A DNA stretch of 64,000 nt from Mastigias papua (lineage: Eukaryota; Cnidaria; Scyphozoa; Rhizostomeae; Mastigiidae), in the NCBI GenBank assembly GCA_964019165.1, contig OZ025271.1, positions 7,616,275-7,680,274 of the forward strand. Direction: 5' to 3'. The translations under genes were made by a program, and so were the position numbers. Positions within the stretch are counted from its first letter, which is position 1; every line of letters begins with the position of its first letter. Under the pieces are notes generated by a model that was not told the DNA's origin, ran no database searches, and was given only the letters and a program-made list of their open reading frames with translations. Of this stretch, positions 23,195 to 35,224 are shown piece after piece.

Positions 23195-23840
23195 CAGGCC
23201 CGTCGGAACGAAATTGATATTGGGGGGGCTGTGAATAATGCAAACTGCACTGGGCTCCGGGAGAATTTTTGTTCGACAACGCCCCTTAGATTGCTGGAAA
23301 GCAACCTGACTATACAAATTGCCACTGTTAATGGACGAATTACTATTTACAGAATTAAGACAATTTTTGAAATGGAAGTTGTAAATTGGCTGGAATCTAT
23401 GTATTTGCAGTCATCTACTAACATTACCTGTGGCTGAAAAAGCTAACGGAATACTTTGCAGTCATTGACAGCAAAACTTTCGTGCTGTCTCCGAGCAATG
23501 CACGCCAGCAATCAACTTAAGAAATCATAAACACTGCCAAAATAAAATTTAACGATCCTCTTAAAACACGCCCTCCCCGCATCTTCGCATAACATATTCA
23601 GTTTTCAAGACTTCACTTTCTTCGCTCATGCTGTTTAACGTTCCTGATCAAGTATACATTGGTTCTCTGAACACGCAATAAATGATTGAAAGGGATAACT
23701 GGCAACTGAACTGGTTAATATTTTTGAGAATTTATAGTATGGTTTTGCAATGTTTTCTCAAAATTTTAAAGAGCAAATAGTTGCAAAATATTGGGGGAGC
23801 TGAAGCCCCCCCAGCCCCCCCCCCCGTTCCGACGGGCCTG
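23195..23840 (+). mobile_element. 646-bp non-autonomous DNA transposon with CAGGCCCGTCGGAACG ends
   Basis: Begins CAGGCCCGTCGGAACG and ends with its reverse complement CGTTCCGACGGGCCTG, preceded by a run of C. Just inside the left end a short open frame (23,183-23,437) is conserved in the copy at 27,499-27,741, which probably reflects element identity and not a working gene. The CAGG ends hint at a hAT-like family, but no matching 8-bp target duplication is visible, so the superfamily is open. Confidence 0.8.
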
Positions 23841-24277
23841 CTTTTCCATTTGATAATTTGTTTTGACTTCAACTTGGCATTTAAGTTCAATGAGCTAACT
23901 GTTTACAGATCTCAATGGAGTTGGTCATTCTAGGAAAACAAAATTCCTTGATCGCTGTGTTAGGGCTCTATTTTAAAATTGAAAATCGATTACAGTTGAC
24001 AAGACAGGAAAGTTCAATAGGCTGTCTATTCCTGTTAACCTCGAATTTGAATGTGCAAGCAATGCCCTCTTCATGAAGTACATGTATGTTCTTTTGCCAA
24101 AAGCGTGATGGAGAGTAAGCGGAAATCTCTGCTCTCCTTGGGCTTCACTAAGAAAATTCATTACCTTGGAAATTTAGGAAAGATGTAAGAAACTTTTGAT
24201 AGTAAAATGGCCAGAAAATTTAATAAAAACTGCCTACCAGCACCGGATTTTAGTTTCATATAAAAAAATACGTGCAC
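23841..24277. other. no gene seen
   Basis: Spacer between two mobile elements; no domain or splice structure recognised. Confidence 0.45.
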
Positions 24278-24720
24278 ACCATAAATCCTCGAATAAGCCC
24301 CTGGGGCTTATTTGCAAAAATGAATTTTTGAGTGAGGGTTTATTCAAGGGGAGGGACTTAAAAAACAACATAATTTTTCAATCAACTAAATTTTTGAGCT
24401 TCTAAGTAGAGAAACTGATATCGTTAAAAGAGTTACAGAGTGTTTTGTGAAGATTTAACAAACATTATAATGTTTCTATTATCACAAAAGTCACGTTTCT
24501 CTCTCCTCTTTTGCCTCCATTCAAAGGAAGTAACACTGTACAGCTATTGTCTTGTGAGGACTTCTTGAAATATGATATTATTCTATAATTATGCTTCCCT
24601 CGAATAAGCCCCCATGGGGGCTTATTCGAGGGGGGCACTTATTTGCAAAGATGATTTTTTAGGTGGGGCTTATTCAAGGGGGGCTTATTTGGAGGTGGGG
24701 GCTTATTCAAGATTTACGGT
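24278..24720. mobile_element. MITE with ACCGTAAATC...AATAAGCCCC ends
   Basis: The left end ACCATAAATCCTCGAATAAG and the reverse complement of the right end ACCGTAAATCTTGAATAAGC are near-matching inverted repeats. Inside are further palindromic blocks of GGGGCTTATTCGAGG type (24,300, 24,607, 24,660-24,705). A related fragment lies at 53,468-53,540. No coding capacity, so its movement would depend on enzymes from elsewhere. Confidence 0.7.
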
Positions 24721-25814
24721 ACGGTTTGTATGGCATTCAGCTGATCTACAAGTGAAGCAAGGATTGCTGGTGGTTTTTAACAACGTTGTCAGAATTTGCG
24801 TGTGACTTTGGTTAGTTGATTGCATGTGTAAAATTCTCAGGGACCATTCAACTACATGTACGGTCAATATTACTCAATTTTAAACTCCCTCCATTGTACG
24901 ATTCATTATGTTTTTAGATGTACTCCCTACTTAGCGTGCTTACTCTGAAGTCATCAATCCTGTTTCTAAATATTTGAATCAATTGTTTATCTCGCTATTT
25001 TCAAAGTTCGCAAAAAATCAAATCATGCCCAATCTAAGACACCTAACCTTATCACATTTTTGTGAAAACGAATGCGAACGTGAAGGAAAAGGAACAAGAG
25101 TCTAAAACCGCAAGTTCACCACTCAAAAAGCGACCTCTTGAAATTTCTATTTTGAAAAATGCTTGTTAATCTTTTTTCTTTTTTAAGTAAATGAAACATT
25201 TAAGCGTTGGTAAACCGAAAGAAGCAGCCACGCTGATACTAAAGCAGTACTTTGCTACTCTAGAAATGTTTGCCTAATAGAAAAATCGGTCACATCTTTC
25301 TTTTTCCTCTATGATTCCGATAGACGATTCGCAAATTAATTAAAGATATTAAATGCTACGGATTTTGCACCAAAATTTGATAATACTACAAAATGCAGCA
25401 CAATCCCAAAAACTTTCATGAGTCACTGTTGTTTATTATGGAAATTGGAGTAAGATGTTATATCTCCACTTTATTTGTCGCTTTCTAGGCAAAGTCAGAT
25501 ATAGTCGGATTTTAGAAGTTGAGCTAGGAATTCATGAGATTACAGACTGAACAAGTGCCTGACGAGAAAAGCTTTCCAGTATGCCTAAAGCATGGTGCCA
25601 TTTTTCGTTCTGTACTGAACTTCAAGAAATGTTTTTTTTGGTTTTCAGCACTCTTCTTTCCCTTGAATATCGTTCAAGATATATCAGACAATAATATGTT
25701 GCATTTTAATAATATGTTACTCTTATTCCATTCAGTACTGGCAGTGTGGGATCTATTCTGTTTTGGGAAAGCAGTTTTATGGTGTATGTTGATGTAGTTC
25801 CAGCAGAAAGAGCA
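24721..25814. other. no gene seen
   Basis: AT-rich spacer. The open frame at 25,534-25,797 has no recognisable domain and is not called. Confidence 0.45.
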
Positions 25815-27741
25815 CAGGCCCGTCGGAACCGGGGGGGCTGGGGGGGCTTCAGCTCCCCCAATATTTTGCAACTATTTGCTCTTTAAAATTTTGAGAAAAC
25901 ATTGCAAAACCATACTATAAATTCTCAAAAATATTAACCAGTTCAGTTGCCAGTTATCCCTTTCAATCATTTATTGCGTGTTCAGAGAACCAATGTATAC
26001 TTGATCAGGAACGTTAAACAGCATGAGCGAAGAAAGTGAAGTCTTGAAAACTGAATATGTTATGCGAAGATGCGGGGAGGGCGTGTTTTAAGAGGATCGT
26101 TAAATTTTATTTTGGCAGTGTTTATGATTTCTTAAGTTGATTGCTGGCGTGCATTGCTCGGAGACAGCACGAAAGTTTTGCTGTCAATGACTGCAAAGTA
26201 TTCCGTTAGCTTTTTCCGTCGTTTCTAAAAAGGCGAACACCCCAAGAACAGGCTGAACACCCCAAGAACACTCCATGAACACGCCATTAAGCCCCAAATT
26301 TGAGGCTGAACACCTCAAAAATCTCAACAATATCGATTAATTACTCCAAAATGACTTTGATCAATTATCCACAAATAATTTTGGTGCGGGGAGGGCCATT
26401 TAAGTATTATGTTGTTGGTGTTGTGACATCCATCCATCTTTTTGCGCGCCAAAAGTACGAGCGGGGGTCAACGCAATGATTTGTTTTCTAAACGTTAATT
26501 TGATACAAAGGAGATCATATAAGCTACAGAGAAGTACCATTTGATTGGAAAAGACAATCATGAATCATTTATATGATTGTGAGACGCAGAGCCCCTGAAA
26601 TTCCCAAAAAAGTACATCGGGTGCCCTCCACTTCTGGGATAGGTTTGCTGGCCTATTTTTAAAGCGATTAAGTTTTACACGTATAACCAAAGCCAATTAA
26701 TAAAACCAATGAAGGAAAGAAATCCGAAAATAGCAGACAGTACAAATAATAGCTTGAGTTCAGCAAGTTTGTCAAAGTTCGACGGCATGCAGGTTCGTCA
26801 AAGGTAGGCGGAAAACAGCAATAATAACAACAACACGCCCATATTACACTGACCACTGACACATTACGTACTTCAACAAAGAGATGATGACAGAATCTGT
26901 GGCGATGCTACAGCATGAAATGCGGGTGACCACAAACACAACCGGAATCAACAGAAACTAATGGCACCACACAGCATTACGTAATGAAGAAACAAAATAC
27001 AGAACTAGTACTATGGTAGTCGGTGCCCTTTTGCTCCTGTCGGCCCCCTTGCCCCACTATCGTTCTCCAACAGTTAAGCTTATGTTCTTTACTAAGACTT
27101 ATCATTATTTCAAATGTACAAGGAACTTTTCATTCTCCATGCGACTAGTACCGTGAAGAAGCTTAGAACTTTTCAGTGCTGAAGCCGAAAAGTAAGAAAC
27201 TTTCCTACTATGGACTTCCATTCACTCTACATGTATTGACCCCCGTTCGTACTTTTGGCGCGCAAAAAGATGCATGGATGTCACAACACCTACAACATAA
27301 TACTTAAATGGCCCTCCCCGCACCAAAATTATTTGTGGATAATTGATCAAAGTCATTATGGAGTAATTAATCGATATTGTTGAGATTTTTGAGGTGTTCA
27401 GCCTCAAATTTGGGGCTTAATGGCGTGTTCATGGAGTGTTCTTGGGGTGTTCAGCCTGTTCTTGGGGTGTTCGCCTTTTTAGAAACGACGTAGCTTTTTC
27501 AGCCACAGGTAATGTTAGTAGATGACTGCAAATACATAGATTCCAGCCAATTTACAACTTCCATTTCAAAAATTGTCTTAATTCTGTAAATAGTAATTCG
27601 TCCATTAACAGTGGCAATTTGTATAGCCAGGTTGCTTTCCAGCAATCTAAGGGGCGTTGTCGAACAAAAATTTTCCCGGAGCCCAGTGCAGTTTGCATTA
27701 TTCACAGCCCCCCCAATATCAATTTCGTTCCGACGGGCCTG
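25815..27741 (-). mobile_element. second CAGGCCCG-ended element, split by a nested insertion
   Basis: Starts CAGGCCCGTCGGAAC at 25,815 and ends GTTCCGACGGGCCTG at 27,741. Its arms, 25,815-26,216 and 27,491-27,741, are the reverse complement of the two halves of 23,195-23,840. The join falls in the TTAGCTTTTTCAGCC region of the uninterrupted copy, showing exactly where the inner element landed. Confidence 0.85.
26217..27490. mobile_element. Mutator-like long-TIR element (1,274 bp) nested in the CAGGCCCG element
   Basis: Inverted repeats of about 260 bp (26,217-26,476 and 27,231-27,490), both beginning CGTCGTTTCTAAAAAGGCGA and differing at only a few bases by eye. A 10-bp direct repeat, TAGCTTTTTC, flanks it (26,207-26,216 and 27,491-27,500). 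Long inverted repeats with a 9-10 bp duplication suggest a non-autonomous Mutator-like element; a foldback element is the alternative. The central 750 bp hold no recognised gene. The repeats carry GAACACCCCAAGAACA direct repeats near each end. Confidence 0.8.
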
Positions 27742-27793
27742 AAAAGTCTTGTGTGTGAAATTTACTGAGAATGAAAGCAAACGGCGTATTGAG

Positions 27794-28273
27794 GGCGTGA
27801 TTATATGGAGAGAAAGTGCCGTGCCTTGCCGGAAGGAGATAAATTTTCACCTATTATGGGGAAAGTTTCTATTGAGATTACAGGAGGAAAATCATCCCTG
27901 CAAAGTGGGACCAATCTGAATGTGATTGGCGCCAAAACTTTAGCTTAACTTAAAGTTTAAGTGTATTGTCAAATTTATGCATTCTTTATGTCGCGTGATT
28001 AATATATGTGCGTTCTCTCTCAGACTTTGACCCAGCTTGCAGGGATGTTTCAATTACGCGTGTATGGACAAAAAATGCCTCGCCTTGCTGGGATCCAGGT
28101 TAAACAAAGGTGAAATCCTTCCTCTGACAATTGTCCCCCCCCCTGGCCGAGACGAAATTAAGACCTCATATAATTGCAAACTGTTTTCAACAAGAGCTTC
28201 ACCAGAACAAGTGGATCCCGGTACAACGTTCCGTCCTGGCAAAACGGGACAATGTTCTCCATATAATCAGGCC
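27794..28273. mobile_element. MITE with GGCSTGATTATATGGAGA ends
   Basis: GGCGTGATTATATGGAGA at 27,794 and TCTCCATATAATCAGGCC ending at 28,273 are inverted repeats matching at 17 of 18 positions. The open frames inside run through repeat sequence and show no domain. I recall similar ends from repeats in cnidarian genomes; that is a memory, not a search. Confidence 0.6.
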
Positions 28274-30756
28274 TTTTGCACAGTATTGCAATATACAATG
28301 ATGTTCAATTTCAAGACTGTTTTGACTGTCAACTTGGAAGATTCAAACTGCAAATTATAAAAGTTTCTTAGCTCTTTTCAGTTTGGGTGGGTAGGGTTGT
28401 TTCTTAACTTTCCAATAATTGAGCCTACCGTATCTCATAACTTGTTTCTTATAAAACAAAATGGCCTGTACTCCATTTAGTTTCTCAAATACATGCAAAA
28501 AATATACTTTTCCGATAAGAACAATTGCAAGAACAGTTGAACCTAACCTTATCGAAGAACTTAGAAAATTAAATTATTTTATTGTAATGAAACAAAACTA
28601 TAACTTTACAATGCAGATGGGTTCAAAACGTCCACGGGTCCGAATGAGCCATTGAATATGAGTTGAAAAGCATTGTATGATTTCAAACACAAAAGTGAAT
28701 TATTTCTCAGTACAACTTCAACTCAAATTGGCCAAGAGAAATGTCACCCACTAAGAGCGTCACCAAATACAATTGTGACGACAATGGTTTTATATACACA
28801 GTCTCACTATTTCTACTGTTTTCGTCGATTGCAAATGTTCATTGCACTAAGGCTAATAAAAAACTGCCTGCGCTTACAAGAATATCCCCTTTAATGCATT
28901 CAAAAAGCTTGTAAATGTAATGAACACCTTTAAAACTTCACAGTTAATCTACTATCCTCTCATATGAATGTTTCATAGCCGCAAACATGATCAAAATGGA
29001 TAAACAAACTACATGAAACGGTTCTTAGGTTTATATATAAATATAGGGTGTCAACTTCCCAACAACTGCTGATTAAAAATAAATCCGTAAAGTGATGTAA
29101 TCTGTAATCCGTAATCATTAAAAACACCCCTGATATTCAAACGTTTAAGAAGGAAATAAACTCACAGAGATTAAACTCATGGGACCGCAGATTTCACAAG
29201 ATTTTTATTGATAACTTAGTATTTTTGTGGCTTCTGTGGATAGTTGGTTTTAATTAGTTTGTGCAAAGAGACTTTCAATTGTTGCGAAGAGGAATATATA
29301 AACCTCGCCACTTTGTGATTAAACTTTATGCGAGCTGTAAAAAGGGACAGATAAACAACAACTGTCTGAGTGGAAACTCTCTGATTAATGCAGGCAGTGA
29401 CCTAGACATGACGGGGGGGGGGGGGTGAGGGGAATCAAGAATTCCGCATTTCCAACATATGGTCCTCGAGATCTGTCTAGAATGTTGTAGGACTAATGAG
29501 AGAGAAGGGCTTAAACATTTTGCTTTGTTCAGTGATGCCGTATGGCTGACTTAGACAATGCCCAACACAAAAACATCTCATTACTAACTGAACGTTTACG
29601 AAGATTATGAAATGGAAGAGAGAAGATAGAATGAGCTTTTTTGCTCATATTTGCCCTTGTTGTTGAAGAAAGTAATCTAGAAAGACCATATCTCAACCTT
29701 CATACGATCATCTGGGTCAAAGCAACCCTTCTTACGACAATAGAATCTTGCGAAAGGTGTCAAAAGACAATTATAAGCGGTAATAGTTAGTTACGAGCTA
29801 AAACAAATTAAGAGCAGCAATATGAATGAAAATCCTAATGTAATCAGCAGTAACAAAGACATTTCCTTCTCTATCGAGTTGCGAATTTTCGAAAATCAGC
29901 TTGCAATTGATCCCAAAAATTATACTTATATGTTATGTATTATTATTTAATATCTAATGACGAAAATAAAAGTGGTTTCACCCTTTTTTCTTTGATGCAA
30001 ACTAACATTATAGAGTGTTACTGTGAATAAAAATGTGAAATACTGTCCCATTTACCAAAAAGGCATGTACTCGTTGTTGCAAGAGTCCGAAAGATGTCAT
30101 CCACAACAATTCTCCTGCCTATACCCAAGGTGCCCTTAATTCAACTGGAACCGCCACTGAATGCACGAAAGAAATTAAGAAACACGACTTCTCTACACCT
30201 AGTTGTTAGAAACATAGCCATAAGGGTACAAAAGATGCCCATGTATGATGCTCACAATTTTGGCTATCTATTCAACATTGGCCTAGCAATTAACTTGTTT
30301 TATTAAAGAAACGCTTGACCTTTCCCCATCTCATTCAACAGTAGAAATGTTAATTGATCAAAGTGTGTCTTTAACCGCCATTTTGCCCTTTCCTTATTCA
30401 TCCTCTGACATGAATGTGAGAGGTCAGAATAGGTGCGAAAAAGGCCGACTCAAAAAAACATATGTGAGTTACTGCATACGTAATGTATGGATGATCATTT
30501 AGCAAATTTTAATGAATGTTTTAATCAACATCAGCATTCTTTGCTTTTTTGTCAAATGCAGCCAAGACGAACGTCGTAAAAGTTGTATACTAAAAGTTGT
30601 ATACTTATTCGTCTAATTCTTATTTTACTTAATAGCTGCATGTAGTTTCTCAAATACGTACAAAAAATTACTCATGAAATAAAACGAATTCTAAGAACAT
30701 TTGAGCCTGAAATTATTAAAAATTCAAGAACATCGAGCTGCAGCAAAAATCACCTA
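28274..30756. other. no gene; old dispersed repeat at about 28,478-28,870
   Basis: The stretch 28,478-28,870 (starting TTTCTCAAATACATGCAAAA) is similar to 30,646-30,756 joined to 33,347-33,600, and partly to 39,870-39,950. It is the uninterrupted copy of a repeat that elsewhere carries the 2.6-kb composite. A G tract lies at about 29,412. Nothing else recognised. Confidence 0.5.
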
Positions 30757-31034
30757 CAATCACTGCCAAAAGTCTTGGAACACTTGCATTACTTTTTGAC
30801 TCGTAGAGCAATCTCCCCCTCTCCCCCCCTTAGAACAATGTTGAATTAATCAGGAGTTACTCCCAGCAGACACGTCAATTTGCTCTCAAATAGCACTCTA
30901 GCAACTAAGCTTTTACTTCAACATTGTTTTAAGGGGGGAGGGGATCAGTAGCTGTCAAATTTGACCAGAAATTCGCTATTGTCAAATAAACTTCATTGTT
31001 CAATAGGTGTTCCAAGGACTTTTGGCAGAGATTG
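30757..31034 (+). repeat. 278-bp repeat with inverted ends, left copy of the composite
   Basis: Begins CAATCACTGCCAAAAGTCTT and ends with the near reverse complement (GACTTTTGGCAGAGATTG). It is preceded by TA but followed by TC. Same orientation as the copy at 33,069-33,345. MITE-like; the TA target suggests Tc1/mariner relatives. Confidence 0.85.
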
Positions 31035-32314
31035 TCTGACACAAATATGGTTGTAAGGGGAATTACATGATGGAAAAAATATGTACCATAGGGTTTTCCG
31101 TGGTCCTGATTTCAATGGTTTTGTTGCCAACTCCATATCTGTGATGGGTTAGGAGGTAGAGATAGTGACATGGGTCAATTTTGTGCTGTTTCTACCATGC
31201 CAGAAAGACTATCCGATTCTGAAGGCACATGAGTTCATACTTCAAGTTAATAAGCAAAACTGTGTTTTTTCCACTGAGAATAAAGTTGCTGTCTGAATTT
31301 TAGGCTAGTAAATGGACATTTCACGTAAGGCATAACTGTCATTTGCGCGATAGCTTATTTCTTATACGATCAAAATGGCAAAGTCTCAACTCACTTATTT
31401 CTTGTATGACATAGACAACAAAGATGTCGGAAGAGTTTATCTAATTACTTATAGCACCACAACTATTTAGATGTTTCTGCCGAAGCTGTTTGATCCGGAG
31501 TCTATCTATTGCATTAGCTGCACCCTCTGCTTACAAAAGTAACAAGTAACGCTATGTCGTCAAATCGAACAAAGGCAATAAAGTTCTGTAATATGCTCAC
31601 CTGTTTAGAATATGGCGACCAATAAAAAGAAAAAGAACGCATTATGTTCAGATGTTAAGGCAGGGGGGTAAGAGAGTAGGTCTTGCCTTTAAAAGAAGGT
31701 CCTGTTATTGGAGAAGAGACCCAGTGGAGTTGGATTAGCAGATGCCTCCTTCAGGTGCTGGTGTTAGGCCTTGGCAATGGTACTAATATTTGTGTCACCG
31801 GCCTGTACACACTCCTCATACACAGCTAAAACGCCCGGCATACAGTTATATTCACTTTATCAACATGTATACCAAATCACTCCCTTGTATTGCTACGGGC
31901 TGCAGAAATAACAGCTAATAGTTTGAAATGATTTATGTGCTTGCCCGCTTGCTTCCGTGCTACAATAATGTATTGTAGCTTGCTGATAAAACTGTCCAAT
32001 GCACTACACCAGAAAACGAGTCAAAACAAAGCTATTGAAGGCACTGGCAGCACACAAGTGTGTTGCTACAGTACGAGCACCGGTATCCCCTCTAAATGTC
32101 TCTAGGAGACGATCGGTTCGCTGACATTATCACTGCACGAAGGGCCTCCTACTTTCTCACCACTCTTTCAATTTCCAAGACCAAGAATCTCTCTCACTAT
32201 GTGCTTATTGTCTAGCTCTCTGTTGCAGCTGCCATACACGTCACTTTTCGTAGTTCCTCCCTAGTAGTGATGGCCCGCAGTGCTTGTGCAATGGTAGCGA
32301 AACAGCGATTTGGC

Positions 32315-32695
32315 CACGGTTTACCATTACATTTCCAGCTTGTGTGATTCAGTATTAGGCGATATCGAAGAAATAGCCGCAGTAAAAGTGGTACACGGAT
32401 AAGTACATTTGTAGGAATATGGAAAAGTACATTGATATTATCGAGAGGAGAGCAAAATCGAGGAAGTTGTCACGGTTTACCATTTTACGCAGATAAACAT
32501 GAATAGGATGAGACTCATTTCTTGAAAAATGGTAAACCGTGCAGTTTTTCTCCTTTTTCTCAAAAAGGATACATCAATTTTGCACAGAACTTAATACCAC
32601 AGTAGTACTTACTTATGTACCACTTTATGCAAAATTGGGAAGTTATAGCATAATTCTCCGTAGTTTTATAAGCAATAATAAAATGGTAAACCGTG
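32315..32695. repeat. cluster of CACGGTTTACCATT motifs in both orientations
   Basis: Direct copies at 32,315-32,328 and 32,471-32,484; inverted copies AATGGTAAACCGTG at 32,528-32,541 and 32,682-32,695, followed by a partial one (GGTAAACCATTGG). This gives two nested inverted pairs, 381 and 71 bp wide, consistent with one small element inside another of the same family. Confidence 0.6.
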
Positions 32696-33068
32696 TGGTA
32701 AACCATTGGAAACGAGTACAGAAATGCAATCCAATTCAATGCGGTGATTATAAATGTGCTTGAAACCGCTCTTGTGGATAGAATCTATCGCCGATTCCAG
32801 AATACGTTGATTATTTCGTTGTGTTAGAAGCATAATAACTACATTTCCTTAGATTTGTTCATTGATTCCACTTTTATACTTGGTATGGCATTGGTGAACA
32901 CGATCGCCAGCCAAGAACAGTGCATCAGTACTACACCCCCTCAATTGCGCCCTTACCCCGCACAATATCAAATTTTCAATATGACCAATGAGATCAGCGA
33001 CATCGAAAAGCCTATAGTATAACCGATAAAATTTTCAAAATGTAGCCTCCTAACAGAATTGGCTCAGA

Positions 33069-33345
33069 CAATCACTGCCAAAAGTCTTGGAACACTTGCA
33101 TTACTTTTTGACTCGTAGAGCAATCTCCCCCTCTCCCCCCTTAGAACAATGTTGAATTAATCAGGAGTTACTCCCAGCAGACACGTCAATTTGCTCTCAA
33201 ATAGCACTCTAGCAACTAAGCTTTTACCTCAACATTGTTTTAAGGGGGGAGGGGATCAGTAGCTGTCAAATTTGACCGGAAATTCGCTATTGTCAAATAA
33301 ACTTCATTGTTCAATAGGTGTTCCAAGGACTTTTGGCAGAGATTG
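33069..33345 (+). repeat. 278-bp repeat with inverted ends, right copy of the composite
   Basis: Nearly identical to 30,757-31,034 and in the same orientation, preceded by CAGA and followed by TA. Confidence 0.85.
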
Positions 33346-33347
33346 TA

Positions 33348-34659
33348 GCTAGTCTAAAGTAGGGTTATAGGTTTACAATGCAGCTGTGTCCAACAAACCC
33401 ATGGATCTGAATGGGTTGAAAAGAATATCATGATTACATATACAGAACCAAACTATTTCTCATTAGAAGTTCCACTCAAATGGGCCGAAAAAAATATCAC
33501 AAAGTGCAAGCGTCTCCAAATGCCATTGTGAAGCCAATGGCTTTACATACACACTCTCACTTTTTCTACAGCTTTTATTGATTTCAAATATTCATGGAAA
33601 GACAAAGATCCAAATGAAGGTGAACATATATCCTTCTGTTCAAGTCTACCAATGCGCAGCCCAGTGTCTCCTGAAACTCAATGCGTTTGCTTGACAATAG
33701 TACTGCCTATGTAAATCTACACAGGCTACATCGATTAACGGTTGCAAATACCGAATTTAGCAAAATAACAATGGATTAAAGTAGCACTTCTTGAAAAATC
33801 CGCGTTCAATTCTTCCATGGTTATTTGTTGAAACTACAGTACATAGCACAAACTCCCACAAGCTTTCTCATTAACTAAATACAAACACATCACTGCCATT
33901 ATGATGCGAATTAGAGCCTAGACTACTTTTTCCCGCCCTTTTTCTCACATCAAATCACGCAATCAAGGCAAATCTTTAACAGTTGCGAGTCTGCTTTTGA
34001 GATGTGCAGTTGTCGTCAAAGCGCGCATTAGAAATACTTAAATAAAAATGGCTATTTATCATGAACTTCTGATGAAAATAAACTACATTCAACTTGTAGG
34101 TGGTATATGGCACCAACTGACGACATTTGTGATACAGAACGTGCATTTGTGGATGTTAACTCCAACAAGACATGGAGCAGGGAAGTGAACAAATGGAGCT
34201 TATCAAGAAGTAATAGAAGTAAAATCTCCAATGGAAATTTGAATGATACGAAACAATTTTGTCATGTAGTTATTGACTTTTAGCAGAGGACTTAGAGAAA
34301 GGGATATTTGCATTTGAGGATAATGGAATTACTTGCTTAAATGGAATTACTTTGCTACAATGAATTCTAAGTCATGGAGCGTTATGCGTGGAGAATTTTG
34401 CGCTTGTTGTATTACGGACTGTCTATAGCTTAAAAACATTTACACATATTGCAAATGAGGACAATTTTATTGCAGAAACGAATATTGTATTGTTTTATCA
34501 TATTTGGAAAAAATTGATATTGCCAAAAATTTATTTGCATTGTATTCAATATGGATTTATTATTGCTGTTTAATCATATTGGATATATTCAAATATACAA
34601 AGGATATCAAGGAGATGTAAGTTTTGAATTAACATTGCTTTCTTGCATAACATGTAGAC
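33348..34659. other. no gene seen; right half of an old dispersed repeat
   Basis: 33,347-33,600 continues the old repeat shared with 28,590-28,870 (TTTACAATGCAG, CTCAAAT, TTTCTAC blocks). The rest holds no recognised feature. Confidence 0.4.
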
Positions 34660-34800
34660 CATGGATGTAGGAACCAGCGGACCAGAGGGACCATGGCCCC
34701 TGCTTTTTAGCAAACTATACAAAAGGCCCAAAATGGGTTTTGTAATGTGCCCCCTTCAGCACTTGCCCCCCCCACTTTTTAGATGCTTCCTACACCCCTG
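34660..34800. mobile_element. 141-bp hAT-like MITE
   Basis: The ends CATGGATGTAGGAA and, as reverse complement of the right end, CAGGGGTGTAGGAA are inverted repeats. The flanks ATGTAGAC (34,652-34,659) and CTGTAGAC (34,801-34,808) form an 8-bp duplication with one mismatch, which fits hAT. No coding capacity. Confidence 0.7.
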
Positions 34801-35008
34801 CTGTAGACTATGGCAGTAGAGTAGTAAAGTGATGACGTCACACACATCTGTGTTAGGAATTAGCACATTTTGACCATACTGACTCATTGGCTTGGTTCAT
34901 AGCATGAAGAACCAGGCTGGAAATAGGAATAGATCATGTAAACTACACTGGCAATGACCTGCCAAAATATCAATTGAAATGTATCAAACACAAGTCATTT
35001 CAGACTAC

Positions 35009-35224
35009 TTTACAATGCTTCATTTGACAAAAGGGGTAAAAATGATCTATTATCCAAATATGGTAATCTTTGACGTCACACTTTACCATTCTAATTGCCA
35101 ATAGTTCAAAAATTGGTATTTCCCCAACCTCCACCACTAGAATCATTTCTACTTCCTTACTATACATCTTCCTGTTGTCTCTTTTCACCCTTACAACCAC
35201 CACATTTCCAACACAAACTCTCTT
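35009..35224 (-). CDS. possible C-terminal exon of the NLR gene
   Basis: Minus-strand open frame of the right phase (phase 0, matching the donor at 35,928) that would follow the NACHT exon. After an AAG border it reads RVCVGNVVVVRVKRDNRK, later FELLAIRM followed by a GTAAAG that could be a donor; the frame stays open to 35,000. The composition resembles the end of the NACHT exon, but the acceptor has little pyrimidine tract and no leucine-rich repeat is clear. Treat as tentative. Confidence 0.25.

Larger units (their letters stand above)
30757..33345. mobile_element. 2,589-bp composite bounded by two 278-bp direct repeats, TA target
   Basis: TA precedes the left repeat (30,755-30,756) and follows the right repeat (33,346-33,347), while the inner borders lack TA. 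The outer flanks match the two halves of the repeat at 28,478-28,870, so the whole 2.6 kb appears to have inserted, or grown in place, as a unit. The 2.0-kb interior shows no recognised coding sequence and includes several CACGGTTTACCATT motifs. Confidence 0.6.

Noticed and set aside
23183..23437. 84-codon frame conserved between two loci
   Set aside because: Both copies lie inside the same transposon family, so identity is explained by the element; no start-to-stop domain is recognised.
28037..28360. 107-codon plus-strand frame
   Set aside because: Lies mostly within a MITE with clear inverted ends (27,794-28,273) and has no domain.
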